Assembly (NCBI GenBank): GCA_028023455.1 | Contig: JAQFVV010006271.1 | Location: 5,180,366 to 5,244,365, forward strand | DNA from: Epiperipatus broadwayi | Taxonomy: Eukaryota; Onychophora; Udeonychophora; Euonychophora; Peripatidae | Length of the DNA stretch: 64,000 nt | Reading direction: 5' to 3' | In this document: positions 46,451 through 60,000 of the stretch, piece after piece | Layout of the letters: each line of letters begins with the position of its first letter | Position numbering within the stretch: position 1 is the first letter of the stretch | Notes under the pieces: generated by a model | What the model was told of the DNA's origin: nothing | The model's database searches: none | The model's input: only the letters and a program-made list of their open reading frames with translations | Position numbers and translations under genes: made by a program

Positions 46451-48136
46451 CAGTATATAATATATATACTTGGAGAAAAAGAATGACTAACAAAAATGAT
46501 CGTGACACCCTGGAGTACGGTACAGGCAAATCAGATCAAAGCCTTATGCAGCTTATGAATAATTGGACATATGCTAGCAATGCTATCATAATAGTATAAA
46601 ATCATTAAATTTAAATGTTGAAGAAAAAAACCTTAAATGGTTTAACAAATATATAATGATATGCTAAAATAATGACCTACATAATCTAAAGTCATTGGTT
46701 ATAAATTAAACTATCATTAATTAAACGTGCATTACTCCCCTTCTTGAATCAATATTTTAACATAGGAAACAATACTAAAATTCTTATACTTTATAGTGCA
46801 AATTACAAAATAAATTTAAATCGCCAGCCTTCATGGCAATGATTATCAATAAAAAATTTATAAAACTAATGGACACCAATATCCACCCCGTATTGCAAAA
46901 GTATTTATACATTTTGTATAAATTTACGATAAAACATTTATAAAAAAAGGTATTTATTTAAAGTACAAACCCAATCTTATGAGATATTTAAAATAAATAA
47001 CAAGAACTCATTAATCCCCTCCCCCCCCCTTCTAAGTTTGTAAGATCTGGTTTAATTGGCATTTACAAAGAAAGATAAGTGAGAAAATATAAAAATATTA
47101 TTAAAATTAAATTATAACCGCACTAAATGATAAAAAGAATAAGAAGTGTGAGTTGGATGACAGATTAATTTATGTAGTAGAGAATTGATATAAAAGATTA
47201 TCAGAGCTTTTAAAAACATTAAACATAAAGAAAATATTAGTTTACAAATTAAATTACAACATTAAAATGGGTTAAGGCAATTATACAGTCTTTGGGCTGG
47301 TTACTTCAGAATTCCATGAAGTATTGATGAATTTTCTATGGCAGGTGGCGTTCTTGGAGATACATCTCAGCTTGAGTTGGGCTGAAGATAAAGGGCAGGT
47401 GGCTTAGGCCCTCAAAATTTCAATGGACATGAAGTCACCTAGCAATGATTGACCAAACTTTGACATAATAGATTTTTAGCCCTATTTATGTCAGTTTTTA
47501 GCCCCTCAGAGAATGTTTATTTTAATTATATTTCCTGACTCTAATGGATCTCTAATTTACAAGAGTCTTTTCTCTATTGTTAGTAAAGATGCAGTCATGA
47601 GATAACTGTCTAAAATCAATTCAAACCAATTTTCTGTTTGGAAATGGATTTGACAAAAAATGTTAATAGCTAACTAAAATCCATTAGCTTTGTTTTAGAT
47701 TTTACTTTTTCTTAATTTTAATTTACAAATTCCTTTTTTTTTAAATCATGAAACAAACTCCCCACCCCTTTAATTATTTTTAGACAGTCATCTTGAATTT
47801 ATATTTTTAGTTTTATAAGAAAAGTAATTATAAAGTACTAAAATAAAAGTTAAAAAAATACAATTTTAAAAGACACAAAATTATTTAATATTTTTAATTA
47901 CATATATAAGCTCCTGTAATATACCTGTATATATCTGAGTCGCATCTATGAAAGTTAATATTTAAAATAATTAAAGAACATTTTTATTTCAGATTTGTAT
48001 TTATAAATCTCATAGACGCTTCTCAAAAATATACGTATAGTTTATATACATTTTATGACAAAAAAAAGAAGCATGATGACATGTGGGCTGTGGTAGAACC
48101 GTGAAACTTGATCTTGAACTAAGGTTGACTGTTTCA
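46451..48136 (+). mobile_element. Repeat family H copy 2
   Basis: Non-coding and homologous to 21691-23700 in its second half (for example the GATAACTGTCTA block at about 47600 and CTTTAATTATTTTTAGACAG at about 47768). The right end is sharp: the 35-base TGAAAC...GTTTCA module (48102-48136) followed by 16 bases of AT repeat, then repeat G2. The left end is approximate. Confidence 0.5.
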
Positions 48137-48152
48137 ATATATATATATATAT

Positions 48153-50616
48153 TGTACCGGTCAACCGCAACCCATCAACTTCACACAGAAACCGACTTCA
48201 AACCCAGACCGATTCCAGAACTAAATCCGAAACCAAACCGAGTTCAAACCCAAACCCTGCGCACAAATGACTGAGGTATAACAGAATCCATAGTACATGG
48301 TATCGCCTAACACTAGCTCAGTGGGAACACAGACAATAATTCTGCCTACCTTATCTATATATAACTGCGCGGTGGATGCTCAACGTTAGGTACAATCAAT
48401 GCAATATATATATTCTCGTGTTGTCGATACAGACAGTAATCAAATGACGGTGAAATAATTATTTAATGAAGAGAGAGACAAACTAGATTACACAAATGTT
48501 TAATAATTATTCTTACGATTAGATAAAATTTAAACACAATATAATTACTTGTTATATACAACATTACTTATTTTACTTCTAGTCTTTAATGGAAATCTAT
48601 ATAGATGTAATCGATGGACAACATTGCATTCAATATTTTGGTTTGCTTTACAATCATTTTATCTATGACTGGTGTAGGCAATACCACAGATGATTTCTTT
48701 TAACTATAATATTAGCGTAACTTAAACAATTAATTTGTTTATGTGATTAATTATGTACGAGAGATATGAGGATCAGAGCAAACAAAACTTTAACTGTTTT
48801 ATCTTTATTAGACTAAATTCTTTATTAAATTAAGGTTGCCTTGTTGGTTTTAAACAAATCAAACCATCACGTACTACGGGGATGAGGAATAAGCTTATAT
48901 CTTCCAATATAGGGTGATGTGACTGGATGCTATATGAAACAAACATAATAATCAGAAGTAATAGCTTGTGGTGTATTAATGAAGACTGGGTGGCTCACAC
49001 TTTGGCAAGTATTCACACCCACTGAGGAGGCTAGGAGAATTTCTCTCTCCCTTGTTTGAAATCATGGACTAGACACTGAATCAAGCTATGGGAAGCGAAA
49101 TATAGCACTAAACCAGTAACATGGTGAACGAATAATCGAAGCAGAAATTATAAATATCTATATAAGACCTTATTTATTCCACCATACTTTTCCCATGTAA
49201 CTGTCTGATAAAGTAATTTAAAACCACACGATAAGCTTAGAGAATCATATATTTAACTGTTAATTAATTACACTCTGAATCTCATACCCCCCTGATCCTT
49301 CGGAAGTAGTAAACGCAACAATGGCTACCCTTGATTATTATCCCCCCCCCATATCAGAAAATGTGCAATTAAATAGATAAAATAGATTTTAGATATTAAT
49401 TACCCGGTGGCATAGAATAAAACATCCATCATTAAACTATAACACATACATCAATTTAAAACCAATATATATATATATATATAATGATGGATAACATCTC
49501 TATTTAAAATCATCGTAAAACTTAAGGCATTAGCAACTTGTTATTAAAGACTAGAGTAAAGAAATTTAACAGGTGGAAAGGGATACGTTTACTACAGGTT
49601 TACTATATATATTTTATCAAAAGAACAAAAAAAATATAATAACAAATATTTAGCATACTTAGTACAGATTTAAATCTACTTATATAAGGGACTGGCATTA
49701 AAGAAAGTCAAAGTTCATGTAAATTAGATTTACCATTCTTTCTTCGTCCAGACGCATTTTTTGTGATGATGATTACTTAGAATGTAGGCGCACATTTGGT
49801 TTTTGATATAATGGCATATTGGCTTTCAAAGTTTAGGGTTGGAAACTGGAACTATAGGCATATGAAAGTTGGACAACTGGAATCATAGCACATGATCTTT
49901 TGGCAGGCTAGGAAGGTTTCATCGGCAGGACAGGGATCAGCTAACTGGACCTAGCCTGATATTATCAAAGTTTACAGATCACTTCTTAACACTGCACTCT
50001 CCAAATTTACTCTGATGTTTTCCCCTCTTTCGGAGTGGTCAAGAAGGAAAAAAAATGATGCAATACAGAATGATGTAATCCAGGATGACTCAATCTGCAT
50101 GATGCAATTTAACATGATGCAATCTAACATGATGCAATTTAAAATGCCCAAAGTTCCCACAATTCTCCTGGTCATTGGTCACCTCATTTTGGACTCCGCC
50201 TTCCTTGATTTTCTGGCCTTTAGCGATTTCACTTTTATTATCCAGTCGGTACATTGAAATGTTTTTTTTTTAAAAAAAATAAATAAATCTGTACAAGTAT
50301 TAACTATTTAAAATTAAGAATTATTCGCGCTTTCTCTTTCTTTTTAAAATAATCTTATATTAGTATCCAAACCACGCACACACACGATGTATATATTTTA
50401 TTACTTACAATATTTATCTAAAGGATTTATTTAATTATCTACATAAAACATGACATGAACAATTTAAGTTTATGTAGCTTGGATGAACCTCATTGCGCGA
50501 AATAATGGTTTATAGCAAATCTGCTATACTAAGATTTGAAAACAACCAAAACAAACAAGGAAAGAAAGGAAAAAAAACCATGAAACTAAGATCGATCCTC
50601 AGATTGAACTGTTTCA
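48153..50616 (+). mobile_element. Repeat family G copy 2
   Basis: 2464 bp from TGTACCGG to CTGTTTCA, bounded by AT repeat on both sides, with both ends intact. It aligns with copies 1 and 3 but is the most diverged. It carries a 15-bp minisatellite at 50052-50145 that the others lack. The 3' module is TGAAAC...GTTTCA (50581-50616). No coding region. Confidence 0.6.
50052..50145 (+). repeat. 15-bp minisatellite of TGATGCAAT-type motifs
   Basis: Six copies of a nine-base motif start at 50056, 50071, 50086, 50100, 50115 and 50130: TGATGCAAT four times, TGATGTAAT and TGACTCAAT. Spacing is 15 bases (once 14). TGATGCAAT equals the core of the C/EBP-ATF composite element, and TGACTCA is an AP-1-type site. 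Regulatory meaning is inferred. The small open frame over it is a by-product of the repeat. Confidence 0.8.
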
Positions 50617-51813
50617 ATATATATATATTACCTAAGGTGAATCATATATTCACATACGAATTTGTATTTAATAAAATTAAAAAAATTTCTATTTCTATTT
50701 AAAATTAAACATAAATTATTTCCTAAGAAATATAAAAATTAAACATTATATTCCTGTAACATCTACTAACCTATGTATGTACAACATTTATTTATGTATG
50801 CATATATAATGCTGCGCACCCAGTTGTGATAGAAAGATTTATACATACATTTATTTATTAAATGAACATTTTAATAGGGTTTGAACCCAGCACAGATGAG
50901 TTTGGTAGTTTAACTGAAACATGCATTGAGAAGGGCTTTAATCTGACCATTGCATTAGTAAATTTTATTATAGGGTGTAATGTATCACTTTTGTCACAAT
51001 TAGCCTATTGTATAAAGAGATTTTTGCATAAAGAGAAAGATATATTGTTTACTATTTTATTAATAAAATTATTCTATATGTTTGTTCTCATTTAAGCATG
51101 AAAAAGAGAAATGGGAAAAAAGAACTAGGGAATTCCTTAAAGTGCTCTTTAATATAGGATACCATATAAATTTGCTAGCACATTATTTTTTATATTTTAT
51201 GTGAGTTTATATTTATCAGTGTGATCTTGAAGCAATTTTGTTATAAACAGAATTTATTTTATAGATGATAGAAGAGTTGAATATCATCCATATAAGCAAC
51301 AAATTTAATACTGGTATGTCAAATAATTTATTTCCAATAGCTTTAAAGAGGTTTTATGTACAGTGAAAAAAGGAGTGCACTTAATGGAGAAGTATTGAGC
51401 AAATGTGAATTATTGTGTGATATCCTCTCATTCACTTACATGCACTTCTCTACCTGGAAATGGTGACATAAAGCAAGAGGATTAATCAGATTGTTTACTT
51501 AAACCATATAAAATGTTAATTTTCTATCCAAGTGAATCACCATTGGACCTTTTTTTTTCTTTGTGTCAATGATTGTTCTAAATAGAAATACTGTTTGATT
51601 AATGGATGAACTCTTCTTTGCAAATTGATATTTAGAAAGCATTGGTATGATATAAGACTTCATTTTATCTTTTAAGACTCCCTCTAAGACTTCTTTACCC
51701 AAGGGGCTTTTCTAAGATTGAGAACCTGTATACTTTTCTTCAAAAAAGGTATTAGAGATGTTAGTTATAGGTCATGTATTGAGTATATTTCTTTAGAAAA
51801 AAAAGTTTACTTT

Positions 51814-51886
<73 letters not shown>

Positions 51887-52440
51887 TGCAAAAAAGTAAA
51901 AGAGATTAGTATGCATTGATATATTTGATGAAGGTTTGTATGAGAACTTGTTATCTCTTAGAATTGTGATCAGAGTGGATATGAATCTAGAAGTTTAAGA
52001 ATATTAAATATACTTTCTCATCCACTTTGATGGCCTATCACATATACTGTTATGCAAGACCAAGATCCATTCCATTACATATGGTGCATCTAACCACAGA
52101 GTTGTGAATCTTATATTAATATTACTATTCAAAATTCTTAATAATAAAATTTATAAAATCTAGACATGTTCCATTACAATTTTTTGTTTGCTATAAATTG
52201 AACTTGATTAATGAAAAACTACCAATGATTAAAGTTGAGTACAATAGAATGTGGTTGACTGCTTAAAAAAATTAAATAGCAAGATATAATCGTAGTAATG
52301 ATAAAAGGTCAAGTGAAATAACAGACTAGTTAAAACACTTTTTTTTTTTGCCAAATACAGTAAAATATAGCAAGGACAGATCTTCCCATAATGTTTTTTA
52401 CTGTAATTTGATATACATAAAGGTTAATATCTGAAAATAA
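50617..52440. other. Unassigned AT-rich DNA with one microsatellite
   Basis: No gene or element boundary is supported. A ~65-base (AT)n tract lies at 51819-51883. Small open frames at 50493-50702, 50862-51095 and 51499-51702 show no domain. Confidence 0.5.
51819..51883. repeat. (AT)n microsatellite, ~65 bases
   Basis: Pure TA repeat, not flanked by a recognised element. Confidence 0.95.
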
Positions 52441-52691
52441 AAGCTTAGTAAATTAATTTAAAATAAAAAAGCAAAGTTTAATATAAACTCTAGGATAAAG
52501 TAAATTATCACTAAAAATAAAATAAAAACAATGCAGTAGAAACTATTAACAAACGAGAAAATGAAAATGAAGTATGAGATGATACAGATGGAGGTGAAAC
52601 AGATTTTTCTTCTATAAAATTTAGAATCAGAACAAAGCATTGATATATCTGGGTGACTGTAGCAGAAAATGTCCAATCCTCAAAAATAACT

Positions 52692-53560
52692 ATGATTCCA
52701 GATAAACAAGAAAAGGAGAAAGCAAACATAATTGATGTTGTGCTTAATCAATTAATGCTGATGATACAGCAAATGTCAAAAAGTATAACAATTGATTTGC
52801 CTTAAAAGATGGAAAGTATAACCACTGATATACATAAAAAGATGGAAAATACAACTTCTGATTTGAATAAAAAGATGGAAAGTATGAAAACTGAATTAAA
52901 AGCAGACATCAATATTAAATTGCTGCAATTGAAGAAAGTTATCAACAAAAGGACCACAAATGTGAACAAAAAATGGAGGAACTTAAAAAAAATTGAAAGT
53001 AAATTATATGGCAATTTTATAAAAATGAAGCATTGATAATTTCTAATTTAAAATAGAACAAAATCAGAAAGAATGCCAGATCAAGATCAAAAAGAAGTAG
53101 GAAATAAACAGATAAAAATGATTCAGTATAAAAAAGAGCAAGAGAATAAGTTGGAAATTCATGAAAAGTAACTTAATTCAGTAGAGAAAGATCAAAAATA
53201 TATAAATAGTAGGAAAGATTTAATTGAAATGGAAGTAACAAAATAAAAATAAAGTAGAAATTAATTGTAAACCACAATAGTCTGCTAATCCAACTAGAAA
53301 GTATTAACACCTCTGTGAATCAAAGAAATAAACTTTTAGAATGCGATTATACTAACAAATTAGAAAAATTACAAAAAAAAAAAAAAAACAAATCCAAAAG
53401 TCACAAAATTTTAAACTTACAGAAATGAGAAATAACAATGGAAAAGCTAAATCTGCTTTTGGAAACAGTTAATAGAATTGATAATAAGCAAAACAAAGTC
53501 AAAAAATATTGAGAAATAGAGGATTAACTCCAAACCTACAATAATAATAAAACTATCATT
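52692..53560 (+). pseudogene. Decayed coiled-coil gag-like remnant
   Basis: From 52692 a frame reads MIPDKQEKEKANIIDVV, is interrupted by one TAA (52803-52805), then continues to 53036 with repeats of the form KKMES.TTD.HKKMENTTSDL, Lys/Glu-rich and heptad-like. Further plus-strand frames to about 53560 are rich in Lys, Glu and Gln but full of stops. Composition and pattern resemble the coiled-coil parts of the gag genes at 31966, 43170 and 13277, though direct alignment is weak. Probably an old relative; it could also be another coiled-coil gene remnant. Confidence 0.5.
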
Positions 53561-53649
53561 GATAAAACTAAAAAAGGCTTGAATGACAAACAATACAACC
53601 ACCTATAAGTACCCAAAGCAGAGTTATTAGTAATAATGACAACATCATT

Positions 53650-56600
53650 TAGGCAAATACCATAAACCAATTTATCAAACTAGCTCAACGGTTGGTGATG
53701 ATTAGAGACTCCTGAACTGACACTAATATCGGATAATAAACTAACTAAAGATAATTTTAAGTCGAATCATATGTATATGTTCGGGTTGCCAACACAGACA
53801 GTGCATTAACATTAAAATAATTATTGAATAAAAGACTTAAGAAACCAAGTGTGTTTATAAATTGTTTAATAATAATAGTAATAGTTTTATTCAACTTTTC
53901 AATGATGACTACATATATTGCTTCTAGTCCTTAAACAGTTTATATTTACAATAAGAATGACAGTCCCTATTATATGCCAACACTATTATGCAATATTATG
54001 GAAGTCTATATGTCTATGCCTCCAACCAGAAAATAAAAGCAGTTAAAGATATTCATTTATAAAGGAAATTATTATTCTAATTTTATACAAAAGAATGTGA
54101 GATTTATTTTCACATTCGCAAATCCAATTTTGAAGAGCAAGATACGTATTTAGGGCATAACGTTAACCTTTACTAGAAAACTTATTTGAGTAGAGATGAC
54201 TAAGAATATGTTCGACTTTAATTGAAATCACTTCATCACGAATTACGAGAATCAGAGCGGGCTTTACTGGAACAGAGGTAACAGTGCTGACGAATTATCA
54301 GCTATAAAATGAACAGGAAATATAATAGCTTGTCGGTGATTTAAGTAGTATTGTGGCTTGTATTTTACAAGTCTTACTCCCCTTTAAGGGTACATGGAAC
54401 ATGGGGAAAACCAGGCCGAGCCATACCCATGAACCATTGGTGTACTAAAATATAATATAAGCAGAAGAGGAAGTGCTTTCTTCCTCCATAATTCAAATAA
54501 TAGTAATCTCACCAACAAGTCTACGGAGTGGAAGATTGCCCTGTGCCAGCAACATTTGATGATGATGACTTGATAGTCATTGTTATAATAATAAAACCCA
54601 ATTTATTATAGAATGCTCTATGTGATGACTTGGTCAAATTAATTAAAGTCAGACGTGCTTTTAACTAAAATTATTTTAACCTTTTAACCGCTAATTATAT
54701 TATTGGTTGTATGAGGTAAAAATCAAATCTTTTAATTGGCCAACTCACAAACTGAAGACAAAGTCTATTGTTAAAACATATTCGCCTATAATATTAAATT
54801 CAACTCAGATACGTTTATAAAAAGTATATTACTAATTTTTCAGGTTATGAAAGAGAACGAAAGTTCTTTCAAAAATAAATTGCTATTTATTTATTATAAA
54901 ATATATTCAATTTCGGCAAATATAAAGTGAATGTCTAAACAAAAAAGTGCTGATGCAAACGCTTTTTTTCAATTTTACGTTACGGAAAAGTAAAGATTTC
55001 TTTTTGCTAAATATTAAATATTTTTACTAAAATCTTCAATATTTTTCGAAAATAATTTTGTTTTTTTAGTATATTTTTTAAAAAACTATTTTAATTTCTC
55101 ATTTTCTATTTTTTTAATACTTAAATTACATTCGAAATGAAAATCTCAGCATTTTTCTTTATTTTCTTTGATCAGGCGGTTTCTTTGTTCTTTCCAGCCA
55201 ATCAGAATGTCTTTTCCGGCTGAGAGCCAGCTGACAGCCAATCACCGACAAGGTTCTTCTTTGTTTAGTTTTAAATGCGGTTTTTTTGATTTTTTACTTG
55301 TAAAATAATTCGGAAGAGGGCACCATCTAACAGAACTTTTAAAAACCTAATCAATAACTGTCAAACGAATATTCTGCCATTAAAACTAGCAGAATTAGAG
55401 TAACGTCAGATGTTGACAAGATGCCTCGTAAGAGGCGGTTAAAGAATTAAAGCAGTTATAACATTATATTAATTATGCCCCAAACATCGTGCCCTTCCTG
55501 AACATTAATAGATAGTAAAAACAATTTAGATTAGAATGTATTCATTTATTCCTTTATCAACCCCTTTGCAAAAATATTTTAACATTATATACGAATAAAT
55601 AAATATTGGTGAACACGAGAAAATAGCTGGGGCATAGATTAGAAATGGAGATAATAATTTATTATTAGCCAATTATAAAAATAGCAAACATTTAATAATT
55701 TATTTCGACTCGATGATTGATAGAACTGTATAAATCTAGTTCTAATGGATGAAAATTACTATCAGACTTAATATTATATTATTTGCATAAGGTGAATGGA
55801 ACAAAGGAGCTCATCGAGTCGAAGGATTATTGGCATATAATTAAAAATAAACAACCTTAATAAATCACTCAACAAATATATATAATAGTAAATGAACCAC
55901 CATCATAAGAAAGGAAAGTTAAATTTAACGACTAGAGGTTGAGAGAATTACTACATGACTTAAATATAGCATAAATAACAAAGTTTTGTACAGATTATTA
56001 CATTAACAAATGAGAAGAGCTTTTAAAAGGAGTGTAAAGTAAAGTTCAGAAACTGGCCAGAAAGTTATGGTTCATTATGGAAATGTATTACCATTTCTTC
56101 CAGGGCTGGTTCCTTAGTTTACACGTCCAAGTTGGTAAATGTAGGCATGCATTTGGTAAATTACTTGCATGGCATTTTGATTGATTTTGTCATGATTTTG
56201 GCAGCATGATTGGTCCGGAAAAGTTTTAGCAACTTCATTGAAGATTTTCAGGGGACTTCAGGCACAGTAGCCAGATTCCTGATGTTTAGTCCCTCACCAT
56301 GATAGAAACACTATTTAAATTCATAATTTTAAAAATGCATAGAGTTTAATGACACTTCTCTAAAACAAAGATGGCTTCTCCCTTCTCTGAACTTTTCAGA
56401 GCTATTTATACTGTGTCTGATGCCTTCGGGCTAGCACTTCTTTCATTTTCAGTGTTACAAGTTTCTACTAATTGATTTTAGATACATTCCTTCGATAAGG
56501 CTTTCAAACTCATTAACTTGAATTCATTTTCTAATTAAAAAATGAATTTTTAAAATCAGAAACTGATTTTAATTAGGAAATCCTTAAATTTTAAATACTT

Positions 56601-57044
56601 ATCTTTTTTTCTAATTAATAAAACTTTACCCATTGTTTTTGGAAAGGAACAATCTGAAAGCTTATCGAATGAATGTAGCTTTTAATCACTGAAATTCGAA
56701 CAAATTATTTAAAAGTAAAATAAACATTCCCGATGCAATGAAACTTTAGAACGAATATATATTTTTAACTATTTATAAATATATATGCACAATCCATGCA
56801 TTTGTAAATATATAAATTCATGAATAATTCTATCATGAATTTATTAATAGAATTGATTAATTTAAACCTCAAATGAATTAATTTTAACACACATTTATGT
56901 GATAGTTTTTCTTTGTGGAAATTAGCATGGATTGAACGTATAAAGCCCCATTGCATCAGAAATTTAAGGTTAGTACTAGGGTTTGAAGTGGGCTACTGGC
57001 AAGATGTCGTGAAGCTAGGATCAAACTCAGATCTGACTACTTCA
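53650..57044 (+). mobile_element. Repeat family G copy 3
   Basis: It aligns closely with copy 1 from about the ACTAGCTCAAC block (53680) to the end at ACTTCA, followed by AT repeat. The first ~130 bases of the family are missing or unrecognisable. It contains a TTAA-flanked MITE (54680-55446) and has the hAT insertion site of copy 1 unoccupied near 55740. Terminal module TGAAGC...ACTTCA at 57010-57044. No coding region. Confidence 0.6.
54680..55446. mobile_element. Probable piggyBac-type MITE (TTAA target)
   Basis: A 767-bp segment in family G copy 3 that copies 1 and 2 lack. TTAA flanks it on both sides (54676-54679 and 55447-55450). Its ends are imperfect inverted repeats, CCTTTTAACCGC and GCGGTTAAAGAA, agreeing at 9 of 12 positions. 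In copy 1 the matching place has a single TTAA near 5575. TTAA duplication is the piggyBac hallmark. There is no transposase frame. The interior holds two CCAATCA blocks (about 55198 and 55238). Confidence 0.7.
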
Positions 57045-60000
57045 ATATATATAGTGGCATGATTTTAATTTTGTAAAAGTGCAAAAAGCTTTTAGCTAAA
57101 TTAGTAAAAAAAAAATAAAAAGCCGTAAACAAATTTGCATTAAGTCCACCACACCTGTGGCTAAATCAAAGTTTGAATAATGATAATTGCTTTACCCAAA
57201 TTTGTTTTCTAAATTCTATTCATTAAGATCACTGGCGTAGCACTATTTCACACCTAGAAGAGTATTTAAGTTGCCATGGAAACCTAAACAAAAACATTTT
57301 GGCAATTTGGTAAATATTATAATTTAATGTAATATTTTAGAAATTAATTGTTTTCCAGGCAAAATAATTTTTTTTTAGTTGAGTACTTGTAAGAAAAATA
57401 TAAATAGGGTATATTTGAAGCTTAAGTTATGGAGTCATTAATTTTTAGAAGAGCATCGCCATACCTAATCCATGTCAGATTGATCTTTGAAAGATCTGAC
57501 TGGAGAAAGGCAACTGCTACTTCTAAAATCCACAGAAGAATGGTGTGCTGCTCCCATCCTATGTTTAAACACTGGAGCTATGTAAAGAAACCATCTTGTA
57601 ACATCCACTCAAGATAATGATACCTGAAGGCCAACACCTGCTTATCCAGCCAGCAATTAATTGGTAATGCCAAATCTCTAATGCAGAGCACTGTGTTAAT
57701 GAACTATTTCTAAATCAAATTTTCTACTTAAAGTTTAAAGCTAGCAATCCATAATTGAATGTAATATCTAAACCCTATAACTGTTTTCATTATAAATTCT
57801 CACTAAAGAAAATAATGTATTATTTGTATAACTTGCTTACTTCTTTATAAATATCTTGATTAAACTAAATGTAACTTATACTCATTTCTTTATCTATTAC
57901 TGTGGTTCTGCCTATAATATTTATTTATTATTATTTTATTATTTATATGTCAATGCCTCAAAGCAGTGAGCATTTAAATGTAATATATATTTGGAGATAT
58001 AATTGCAAATAACTTTCCCTAATTATTTTATCAATGAGACTCAATGCTTGCTGATTCGAATTCCTATGCTTATTTGATTTAAATATATTTTAGCTTACTA
58101 TTAAATTTTCATCTTATTGAGATTTGTGAATAGAGTAATGTACTAGTCTTAGTAATATGAAAGTATATGGAGTAATTATTTGCCCAAACTATGTGCCAAT
58201 TGAAACCTATAAACAAGAGTTTTATCATATTTTGTTACCTCTTTATGTCACTTAATTAGATAGCATTGTCAGAATTGGCTCTTAATAGTAATATTGACCA
58301 GTCTATTCCTGGTAGTTCTCAAATATTAATTAAAGTCATACGTTCACTTGGCAGATAAAATATTTTAAATCATCATCCTATGTTTAATGCTTTGCTGCCT
58401 TGTCTCCTTACAATGTGGCCACAGGCAAGTCCACCCCATCTTATCCTTTGGGACACACATAAGTAAGACCTGATGCATAATTCCACACAGTAGTGTTACC
58501 CACCCCAACCGTTTCACAGCATGATGCTCAGTCCCAGGATACTGGTGTTGGTCACGGAAACCTTGACTTCAATCTATCCACAGGGCACTCTGTTATCGTA
58601 ATTTGCCAGTGTTGTAGCAGTCAGTCACCTTGTGTAGCCAATTCTGAGTCTTATAATTTAACTATTCAGTATAAACTGAAACTTCTATCTTTAGTTTCTC
58701 GGTTCAATCTCAACCCTGAGCTGGTTTATATGCTCATGATTTACTAATTTATTAAATGTTACCATAAATATTTTGCCTAAAACTAGTACAGCATTTTATA
58801 ATAGTAGCTATCTTATTCAATAGGATGTGGCATAACCTAATGTAGGCACTGCTTAATAATTCTTTAAACATGTAAATTCATATTAATAATTAAAGATTTA
58901 ATGAGAAGAAATGTCAGATCCTCATATTATAAAGCCTCCAAGCTTTTCCCACATTAATTAAGGGTCTATTATTTAATAAATATATGTTAAATTTATTTTG
59001 GTTTTGTGTGATTTCTCATTCCCATTTAATCCAATTCAGTCTTCATTAATTATATATGATAGAACTATTTATGCATTAATTACATTTATAAATGTTCTCT
59101 TTGATTTGTACTGGTAGCAATTAAATTAGTTAATATAATTTTAAGTCCTGAGTCTCATGTTTTTCCTTACCCTATTCTGGCCATGAAAGGTTGTATATTA
59201 TGTACAACTTCAAGTGTGGTCATTCATAGGGTCTTGAGTCATAAAATACTGGCAAACAAGTTGAAGCATGGTCAGATTCAGGATGTCACAATCCTGGTCT
59301 GGTTGGCTTTGGTCTCTTTGTCTGGATTCCAGGTTCTATTACGTGAAAGTATAAAATTTGACCATTACACTAAGAAATTTATTAACTATGCCTATACAAT
59401 TAAAAAAACTTCTCTGGGGTAAACAGGTTATGGCAATCTCAATCAGAATGTTTCAATATCTATTATCACAAAACAACCTTGGGCTGCATTGAATAAACAT
59501 GTTTAGAATCTAAAAATCACTTAACATCATTTCAGCATGTGCTTATCTTGAAATTTATTTTATGAAATATAGAATTTTGTTTATTTTTTTCCAAAAAATA
59601 AATTGCACTATTGGGAAGTATATTCATTATTTATCTAGCTTCATATTATCATGAAAATCCAGACTTATATTGACAAATAAATAACTACCCCATGAATTTA
59701 GATACTGGTCACTTGAAAGTTAAAAATGAACTTGGAGATTTTTTTACAAAGATGTACAAAGATTATTTAACCTTTGCAAAAAGGAATCAGAAACACAATC
59801 TCACATTTTTCTCTCTTGTCCTAGTCTTGATAAGATCAGGACTGAAATACTAACTATATTTAAGAATAAAGATATAAATATTAATTATCTCTTTGAAAAT
59901 TATGGTGAAGGCTTTTTTTACATGTATGTACCAGTATTTTTGTTCTATATGCAATATGGTGTACAAGATCCATATTTGTTTACAATAACAACCCAAGAGT

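Noticed and set aside
50015-50257. 80-codon frame with repeated Met-Met-Gln residues
   Set aside because: It is generated by the 15-bp minisatellite (a multiple of three, so it stays in frame).
57429-57617. 62-codon frame in a GC-richer patch
   Set aside because: No recognisable domain or splice sites; cannot be told from chance or an old repeat.
58493-58747. 84-codon frame in a GC-richer patch
   Set aside because: Both strands were read in several frames; stops are frequent outside this frame and no family was recognised.
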